Origin: Symbiodinium natans
Lineage: Eukaryota; Sar; Dinophyceae; Suessiales; Symbiodiniaceae
Length of the DNA stretch: 64,000 nt
Direction of reading: 5' to 3'
Assembly (NCBI GenBank): GCA_905221605.1
Contig: CAJNDS010002156.1
Span: 159,001-223,000 of the forward strand
The notes under the pieces are model-generated. The model did not search any database and was not told the DNA's origin. It saw only the letters and a program-made list of their open reading frames with translations. Position 1 is the stretch's first letter; every line of letters starts with the position of its first letter. Below, in pieces: positions 1-64,000 of this stretch. The position numbers and the translations under genes were made by a program.

Positions 1-104
1 AGGTTCGTAGTGTGTGACGTCCCCTAAACCCGAAAACCCTAAAACCCTATAACCCTAAACCCTAAACCCACCGTCACCAACTCCCCCTCTGGTATCCAAG
101 CCAC

Positions 105-181
105 AGGATGACGTCGCCACACTCCAGGGTGAAGATAGTGCTGATGTGGGAGATGAGGCTTGGGATGGTGAAAACCATATC
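105..181 (-). CDS. FAHD1: FAHD1-like exon: MVFTIPSLISHIS / TLECGDVIL
   Basis: Opens after CACCAG with G first (AG|G). Encodes DMVFTIPSLISHIS then TIFTLECGDVIL, matching the FAHD1 stretch that precedes TGTPKGVG. GT donor at 104. The terminal exon with TGTP must lie left of the window. Confidence 0.85.
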
Positions 182-3100
182 CTGGTGCAAGAGCTAAGAG
201 CCCTTGAAGCGGTCAAGGAATCAGGCGCGATCGCTGTGGGCTTTTCTAGAGCTTTGAAGACGTCACTGGGGCTCTACCAAAGTTGCTGTTGCTGTTGAAG
301 GAGGCTGCTATATGTCAGACCTCGCGTCCTAGACAACTTTCACATCGAACTAAACTGCGGTTGGTGAGGGTGTGCTGTGGCCATGCACAAACGCTGCACA
401 TGCAGCATTTTACATCCCAACTGGCTAAGCTCATGCGACAGACCGAGTGCTAGCGAAGACCCCATGTATGGTGCAGCGTGGCGGACACACGCAACAGGTG
501 TGTTTGGGTTTCTGGCAATTTCAGGGCTGGATCCCACACGGCACGCGAAGAAACAGTCCCTTTTGCTGAACACTCACTCCAGCCTTCGTGTTGCCACGTT
601 GCCTGAGGACGGTTTAATAGCAAGCAGGCAGCAAAGCTCACTGAAGGTCACCAAGAAGGGTTTTCTGGGAAAGCTGTCGAAAACTGATATGAAGTTAGAT
701 CGGATGAACGGTTGCTACGCACATGGTACAGTGCTCCGAAACTCCGAAAGTCCACGGGGTTATGACCGCATGTGTTCCATCTGGCTGAACAAACCGGAAC
801 CTTGACATGAATAGGCAGCATGATATGGGTGGGTATGTCATGGAGGGTTTAGGGTTTAGGGTTTAGGGTTTAGGGTTATGGTTAGGGTTGACCCCGAATA
901 AAATGGCAGGCAGTCAACACCCCAGATCTCTGCTGGCCCCCGAATCCAACTAACCCGGTTGAACAAAACCCGTAGGATCGAAGGAAGCTCAAGACAAGAT
1001 GCCTCTCCACGCCGTTGACTTGGCAGTAGAGCTCCAGGTTGTGAGGGTTCGGCACACTGAGCTTGTCAATGAAGCCGCCTACGGGGGTGAAGTGGTCCTC
1101 GGATGTCAGCCTACTACAGGGAGGCCAGGCTCGGATTTTGGAACAACGGTTGTTTGGGTTTAGGGTTTAGGGCTTAGGGCTTAGGGTTTAGGGTTTAGGG
1201 TTCAGGGTTCAGGGTTTAGGGTATTACACAAGTAGTTAGCCCGGCAGCTGTCTAAAGAGATGTGTGACTTTTGAAAGACTTGCATTAGACATTTGAGTGC
1301 TTCGCAAGGTCCAGAAAGCACACAGACACAGTAAAACACACCAGCGAAGGCGTCAGATGTAGCCTGGAAACCCAAGAAGGGGGCAATTGTCGCAGATTTT
1401 TGATTTTGTCCGGGCAGGTCTCTGGCCTGGCGTTGTTGAAACCTACAATAAGGGGTCCCGGGTGGGCCCGAGAAGCGAAAAGTGCAACAACGAAAATCGC
1501 GAATTGGCTCTCCAAGGTGAGCATGAACAACGGCAGAAAAGGTAAAAGCAAAAGGCCGACCGCACGCGACAAAAAGCGGTCAAAAGCAAAAACACAACAC
1601 AAGCCTAAACATGGGGCCAAGGACCAACAAGGCAAAAAGGTAAAACATGCAGTGAAAACGATTAAAGTGTAGTAGTGGGCAGCTAGCTGACCGAAAGGCA
1701 GTTGTGAGGCATGTCCATGATAGAAAGGCACTCTACTCTACGACTTCTACCACCTAACTTTTGAACTGTTTGCAGGTTGTACATGTCCTTTCTAGAAGCA
1801 ACGGAGGCCCGCGAGAACACAGTAGCAAGAAACGGCCTCACCTAGAAAATCAGGACCTCTGTCCCCTAAACCTGAACTCGAAGCCAAAATTATCATTGAG
1901 CTGGGATCTTGAACGAGCTTGAGCAGGCCTTCTTCAAGATTCCTCCCAATCTGAAAACCCATTCAAGCTAGCTCGGCGACGGGGAACGTAACCCTTTGCC
2001 ACGCTCCAGGGCATTCCTCCGACACGGGGTCTGGAGGTGACAATGCTTACCACACACAGGTTCCTGTGACCTACCGATAATGAGATTTGATGATGAAAGA
2101 CTTGAGGGCCTCGATCGGTCCACACCCGCTTGGCCCGTTCTAAGAATCTCCACGTCCAAAAAGCACTCGGCCCTACCAAGCCCCGCCACCTCCCCCTAAA
2201 CCCTAAACCCTAAACCCGAAACCCTGAACCCTAAACCCTAAACCCTAAAGGCTCCTTTCTCCTTGGCCGCAAGCTGCAGATCCCTTGCCGTCAGGTCCAG
2301 GGCAAGACAGTAGCCTGCTTCAAGCAACAGCAGCTTTACATGCGTGCAGTGCTTGAAAACTCGGCTTCCTCCACCCATGTCCAGGGACAGGGCAGGAACT
2401 CTGCGGCACATGCCGGAACATTTTGGAAGCAAGTTCTACAATACTAATTAACCGTTTTCAGCTTGAAGAAGAAAGGCTGTTTCCAAACAACAGCTAGTCT
2501 GCACCGTGGCCGCCGAAGTAGATTCTGCGTCAACAAAGGTCCTCGTTCAACAGCTGCGTGCCTCCTCCAAAAGAGGACAAGAACCATTTCGATACCACTA
2601 AACCTTGCCGTGCCGGATTTCGACAGACGACCTCTTGTGAGTACTTTTGTGACAAGCTTTTGCAAGGTTCAGTGCGCAAAATGCCCCAGATTCCTGGACC
2701 ATTTCCGTTCAAACAAGCACGGCAAGATTGTCAACCTACACTCTTCAAAATCCTGAGGCCCCAGCCAAATCCACAACTCAAAAACCCAAGCCCAGTCCGA
2801 CAATGTTCCGACACCCCGGGTCAAACTCTGAAAAGATGTTCCACGGCGCCTGCGACGACGCTCAAAGCCTCGGCCTCCTTCACGCGCCTGGGCCAATGAT
2901 GTGCTGCTGGGGGCTTTGCAGTGCTTGGGCTTTACGGTGGCTGGTGCCGAGGTCCCTGAGCCCTACAAGAAATGTGATAAACGGAATCCCACAAAATGTT
3001 CAAGTCATGTTCCATGTGCACTCAGAGCGATAGCATCCCATGCCAGCTAATTGCACAGGGCAGCTTGCACTGCTGGCCGATCACAATGCCCAGCTCCACC

Positions 3101-4591
3101 TTCGCCAACATCACGGGTGTACATCGAATATTTCTCCTTTGTTATCAAAGGCAACGGCCTCTCTTGGGGAAGGTGCAGAGATCTGCAAACGACAAGCTTG
3201 CGGCCCTTTTGACGTCGTAATGTCCGAAAAATGTTTCGAAGGTTTTTGGAGCAGGGTTGCAATGCGCAGTGTGCCATGCAGTGACTGCTTGGCATGCTCT
3301 TGAGCTCTGCCAGTGGCATCCCGTGAGCTCTTCGGGGCTCTTAACATGATGTAGGGCAGTTGCCTGTCATAAATCCTTAATGGGCATTGCGAACTCCACT
3401 CGAATAGAAAGAGAACAACTGGCCACCCATGGTTCATCTATCGCGCACACACACACAATCGGGGTTGAGGGTTTAGGGTTTAGGGTGGCCTCATGGTGCA
3501 CTGGCCCGATGTTTCTTGGCAGCCGTATGGGACCGCTGCCTCAGCTGCCAGAATAAACAACACGCTCATGGGTTGGAACAACTGTTTGCGAAGATCAACG
3601 AATTCTCAGGCTGTGTGTGCGTACATTTCTTAGAGCATGCAGTTTATATAGAACGCAGCCGTATACAGGGCTCACAGAACACTGGCGACTGGGCGGATTG
3701 CCGCGCTTAGCACGTGCTCCTTGCCGTGCCCTGAAGAATCACGTTTCCGTCACGGTCTCCGTTCTCAGGGAGGGAATTTGACGACATTTCGCGGAAGGCC
3801 CTTGCAGCGACGCTTGGAAGATAGCCTATCCGACCGACGCCTAGGCAAGCTTTCCTTGGTGGCGGCCCAGGCGGCAATGTGCTTTACGAGGAAAGTTCGT
3901 TTGCGAACGGTACACAAGATCGGCCCCCTCGACAACCAGGCAGTTTGCCGGCGACTGCACAGGGTTTCAAGGGTGCCCTAGGTTGGGCTATAGCGGCTAT
4001 AGGAAGAATCGCAGGCTCTCCTTGACCATGTGGTGCTGTCCGCAAAAGCACCTTGTACGGTGCATACAGCTGGCCTTGGGACATTATACGACCTACGCAC
4101 TTCCAGTTTGATGGCATCGTTGCGGCTTGACTGATATTTGTGGCATTACTATCGAGTTCCAGGACGAATCTGGTGTCATTACCTGTCAATCTTCATGTTG
4201 ACTTCCTTTGCACGTTTCAGCTGGGAGGGGCATGACTCCAACTGCACCGCTGGTCCCGGTCTTGATCTCACGTTTGACTTGAGCTGAGCGTATTCTCCGT
4301 GATTCGGGTAGCCTAAGCTTCTCTGCTTTCATGGTAGTTCATGGGAGAGAAGCGTCTCCTTGTTCTTTGAGCGCTGATGATATGGGTTTTGGCGATCCGA
4401 GCTGCCAGGTTTGGCCCCGCGCTCCTGCCACGGGCTATAGTCTGTGTACTGCTCAGCACCCTTGATGGTGCCAGTGCACGCAGACATTCGCGGGGTTCCG
4501 AGAATTCATCCTTTCTAGGCGTGCGTCGTACTCGACATGTACTCATCTCTTGCCACTACGACACAAGCATGTACGGCAACAAAAAGAGAGC

Positions 4592-4625
<34 letters not shown>

Positions 4626-5579
4626 AAGAGAGAGAAAGCGAGAGAGAGAGAGAGAGAGTGAAGAAACCTTGTGCTGCCAAGCAGCCCATTGGCAAGTAGG
4701 AGCTTGTAGGCTTCAGGAAAAGCACCGGAGTTTTGGGAGCCTGTCTCAGCTTTAGACAGAATGGAGAGGACTCCCCCCCACACCCAGAGGTGGCTTTGCA
4801 ACGGAAGCAAGCGTGCCTCCCGCAAGTACGGGCAGCGGTTTATCGTTAAAGGCCCCCCCCTCACACCCAAAAGGCCGGCATGTACACCCCTTTAAACCCC
4901 CAAACAATGTTCTATCCATGAGGTCGGGAAGCCATCCGGATTTCGAATCATGCTCCCCAGGCATGTAGACGGGCTCAGCCATTCAGCGCCTATCAAGAAC
5001 CTTCTAAAACCCCAAGCCTTACAGACTAACCCACCCTTGACGACGTTGCCAGCGGCCCCTCCAACTGAAGACATCCGAACTTCTCAAGGGGGGCCTCTGA
5101 CAGGAACTTCTCGTCCTTCTTGCTCCCTGGTGGCCACTTCAGGAGTCTAAGGCTTGCGTGCACAGGCTGAAAAGGCTCAGCTCTCAGTTCTTGCGGGGAG
5201 GATATATAAAGATGTGCTGAAAAGAATAGTGGAACGAACATACAAGCTACACTACCGGACAGAAGAGTGATGGCTCTGCTGTCACTGAGCTGCCCTTAAC
5301 AGAGGCAACTTCAAATGCTGAAAACAACCGCGGCTTGACTGCAAGACACAGGTCACAAGACCCTTTTCAAGCCTGCACTGGAAACCCTAAACCCTAAGGC
5401 CCTAAACCCTACACCCTACACCCTAAACCCTCTAAAAGCTCTGGAAGCCTTGAAGCAAGGCGGGTCACCGGTCTCCGAGATGAAGCCTCCCTCCAATCCG
5501 AAGCCCTCGTTCCCTGGCACCTATTTGCGCCATCTCCTCGATGTGCTTCTGGTAGTTCTTCCCCACTGCCACAATCTTC
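105..5579 (-). CDS. FAHD1: FAHD1-like fumarylacetoacetate hydrolase-family gene (exon span)
   Basis: Span of nine recognised exons, read right to left, of a FAH-fold hydrolase closest to FAHD1, which in animals is a mitochondrial acylpyruvase and oxaloacetate decarboxylase. Seen in order: KIVAVGKNYQKHIEEM with the conserved active-site His; TPVLFLKPTSSYLPMG; HHE joined to VELG, giving the metal-binding E-x-E pair; ALDLTARD with the third metal-ligand Asp; MPWSVAKGY with the catalytic-site Lys; a PNPHNLELYCQVNG segment; and a TIFTLECGDVIL strand just before the usual TGTP motif, which would lie beyond the left edge. The start codon and one or two small internal exons were not found. All key residues are present and no stops occur in the exons, so the gene looks intact as far as it can be seen. 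Confidence 0.85.
1003..1078 (-). CDS. FAHD1: FAHD1-like exon: FIDKLSVPNPHNLELY
   Basis: Encodes GFIDKLSVPNPHNLELY followed by CQVNGVE, the FAHD1 segment with DPHNL and the VNGE turn. Acceptor CGTAG|G. The donor is probably GC at 1002. The junction to the exon on its 5' side is out of phase, so one small exon between them was missed. Confidence 0.8.
1988..2016 (-). CDS. FAHD1: FAHD1-like microexon: MPWSVAKGY
   Basis: 29-nt exon. Joined to the preceding exon it gives KEKG-MPWSVAKGY, as in FAHD1 (K-G-x-P-W-x-x-A-K), and supplies the active-site Lys. Acceptor GGAG|G, donor GT. Phase agrees with the upstream exon through a GA donor. Confidence 0.85.
2255..2314 (-). CDS. FAHD1: FAHD1-like exon: YCLALDLTARDLQ
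   Basis: Encodes (G)YCLALDLTARDLQLAAKEK; the Asp of ALD and the TARD motif are FAHD1 hallmarks (metal site). Acceptor GCAG|G. The donor is GA (AAAG|GAGCC), and the telomere-like CCCTAAA array starts only a few bases further on. Confidence 0.9.
3064..3099 (-). CDS. FAHD1: FAHD1-like exon: VELGIVIGQQCK
   Basis: Encodes VELGIVIGQQC(K), the beta strand after HHE with the second metal-ligand Glu. Acceptor GCGAAG|G follows directly, in phase, from the exon ending HHE. The 3' end is approximate. Confidence 0.8.
3490..3514 (-). CDS. FAHD1: FAHD1-like microexon: NIGPVHHE
   Basis: 25-nt exon encoding NIGPVHHE and so the first metal-ligand Glu. GC donor (GAG|GCCACC). A telomere-like array begins just inside the intron. 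The 5' boundary is the only AG available and does not phase cleanly with the exon upstream. Confidence 0.65.
3998..4020 (-). CDS. FAHD1: FAHD1-like microexon: (G)EPAILPI
   Basis: Joined to the exon at 4686-4740 it reads SYLPMG-EPAILPI, matching the family stretch S-x-Y-x-x-x-G-x-P-I-x-x-P. The acceptor TCAAG|G phases exactly with that exon's GC donor. The 3' end is uncertain. Confidence 0.6.
4578..4661. repeat. (GA)n simple repeat
   Basis: Interrupted AG dinucleotide run inside an intron of the FAHD1-like gene. It creates long spurious Arg/Glu and Ser/Leu reading frames. Confidence 0.95.
4686..4740 (-). CDS. FAHD1: FAHD1-like exon: TPVLFLKPTSSYLPMG
   Basis: Encodes APKTPVLFLKPTSSYLPM(G). 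The LFLKP motif is strongly conserved in FAHD1. Acceptor GACAG|G, GC donor (ATGG|GCTGC). In phase on both sides. Confidence 0.9.
5531..5579 (-). CDS. FAHD1: FAHD1-like exon: KIVAVGKNYQKHIEEM
   Basis: Encodes KIVAVGKNYQKHIEEM, the start of the FAH fold (KIVCVGRNY-x-x-H in relatives), with the conserved His. Acceptor GAAG|G, GC donor after ATG, in phase with the LFLKP exon. The exon carrying the start codon was not identified upstream. Confidence 0.85.
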
Positions 5580-6896
5580 CTTCAACTTCGGAGCTTAGAC
5601 AAAGCTTTGAGGTTGAGGCAGTGGCATGCACGGTCCCGGAGGACCAGAAAATCGAGCAGCTCTCAAACAACAGACTGGTGAATGTGTGAGCGAGTTTTGG
5701 CAGACGGGGAAGCTCCTAGCGACCGAGCAAGGGAGCATACTCGTTAAGCGCAGGAGTCTGCAGGAGGGACCAGCATGACGCACTGGCGAAATCGGAAAGA
5801 CGCTAAACCCTACAGCGCAAGAGTTTGCGCCAAGAGCATGTTTTTCCCTACCCAGCCAAGCCTGCCAGTCGCCCAGAAATTGGTGGCCATGGCGACGAAC
5901 AGCGCAAGGCGGTGCAAGCGAGGGCAGCAACGGGGGTTATAACCCTAAACCCTAAACCCTAAACCCTAAACCCTTCTCTGAAACATAGAATGCTTGTAGG
6001 ATTTGAGCAGCACAGAGACTCCAGCACACCAAGATTCGGCAACAAGAACCCTTGAAACGTGAGCAGCAACTGAAGCACGCTGCATGCGACACTGGTCAAA
6101 GCGGCTGCAGTTAGACAATCTTCCACTAACTGGCAGCACGCAGCACATGCACGATCACGCACAAGCTTGTGCTTCCAGACTTCCTTCCTGTCGCTGCGGT
6201 TTCAACATACGGCACTGAACTCGTGGAGCTTACAACTGCCAGGCCTAAAGCCCCCCAAGTTCAAGCCCCCCAAGTGCACTGTCAGCAACATGAGGTGTAG
6301 AGCACGAGTGTAACATCCTAACCCTCCTGAACAGCCCCCTTCGTTCCCAGTGGCGGCCTGGAAGTTCTTCTTGGTCTGCTCCCGCAGTTGATGCCTTAAG
6401 GCTGCAGCACTACTGCAGGCGTGGGCGTGGGGCTTGAGATCTAGGGCTTGAGTTCCATCGCCTTTTCGTTGCTTGATTTTCTGTCCTGTTTTGGCCCCAG
6501 CCCAGAGTTGGAACCATGTCAACCGTTTCGGCACACCACGTTACTTCAAGGATCACACGCCGTTTAGGCCAGCACTTTGATGACTTGTGCCCCTCCTGAC
6601 ATCCTGGCCATTCCGACTCATTCCCATTGAATCTCTTTTCGTCGGATTTCAGGCTTGGGTCAATCGAGATTCTAAAGCTCGCATCTTTGAGCTTTTGTAG
6701 CTTTAGGTGTGGCCCCGGGTGTTTGGAACTGATGGTATTAGCTTCAGCGGGCTGCATTGTGACGTGGGAGCCTCGATCAGCGAGCCAAAGCCTGTCACTC
6801 TGCACAAGGCCTATCAGGACCTCTGCTGAATTCCTCCTATGCCAACCCATGTTCAAGAGGTGCATAGACGATCATAGACAGACCCAAACAAATCAC

Positions 6897-63840
<56,944 letters not shown>

Positions 63841-63907
63841 CTCCCGTTGGCATTTTCATCAGGCAAGCTACAGCACTCAATAATCAAGGCGCTGCAATGC
63901 GTCCGCG

Positions 63908-64000
63908 GTTAGGGTTTAGGGTTTAGGGTTTAGGGTTTAGGGTTTAGGGTTTAGGGTTTAGGGTTTAGGGTTTAGGGTTTAGGGTTTAGGGTTTAGGGTT
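63908..64000 (+). repeat. Telomere-like (TTTAGGG)n array at window edge
   Basis: Thirteen TTTAGGG units up to the last base. A true chromosome end is possible but not needed, since the same arrays occur throughout. Confidence 0.95.

Noticed and set aside
63908-64000. Chromosome end at the right edge
   Set aside because: The array is no different from the many internal ones, and the dynein tail should continue beyond it.

Overview
This 64 kb window looks like a nuclear contig from a gene-sparse dinoflagellate (inference; the species cannot be told). The grounds are: TTTAGGG/CCCTAAA telomere-type repeats scattered everywhere; very small exons separated by introns of a few hundred to a few thousand bases; introns that begin with GC or GA as often as GT and end AG with G as the first exon base; a flagellar motor gene; and intron-making mobile elements. 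Almost every long ATG-to-stop reading frame is noise. The real genes are broken into exons of about 23-96 nt, and I found them by translating the minus strand between repeats, matching protein families and checking that reading phase is kept across each junction.

All three recognised genes lie on the minus strand. (1) An axonemal dynein heavy chain of the single-headed inner-arm type (DNAH3/7/12-like) runs from the right edge leftwards to about 6.9 kb. Some 75 exons are listed (hand tally about 3.9 kb of coding sequence, about 1,300 residues): weak tail exons at 59-64 kb, linker at 43-58 kb, AAA1 at 34-42 kb, AAA2 at 26-33 kb, AAA3 at 10.5-22.8 kb and the start of AAA4 at 6.9-10.2 kb. (2) A nearly intronless secreted sulfatase (16.56-18.38 kb) sits whole inside one dynein intron (16085-18957). 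(3) A FAHD1-like acylpyruvase/oxaloacetate-handling gene occupies about 0.1-5.6 kb and runs off the left edge. No dynein exon was found left of 6.9 kb, so FAHD1 is either nested in the next dynein intron or lies beyond a truncated dynein gene.

The most striking signal is in the sulfatase. Its only intron (17213-17326) is a 110-bp member of a short terminal-inverted-repeat element family plus one copy of a 4-bp target duplication. The GT donor comes from the duplicated target and the AG acceptor from the element end. This is an introner caught in a datable host gene. Five more loci of the family lie in dynein introns, all in the same orientation, four of them single copies with 4-bp duplications.

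The rest of the window is intron sequence: telomere-like arrays in both orientations (including TTTTAGGG, TTTTGGGG, TTTGGGG and CCTAAAG variant blocks), several short inverted-repeat families (one 628-bp hAT-like element with a perfect 8-bp target duplication), foldback elements, and simple repeats. I saw no rRNA, tRNA, CRISPR or plus-strand gene that I could support.
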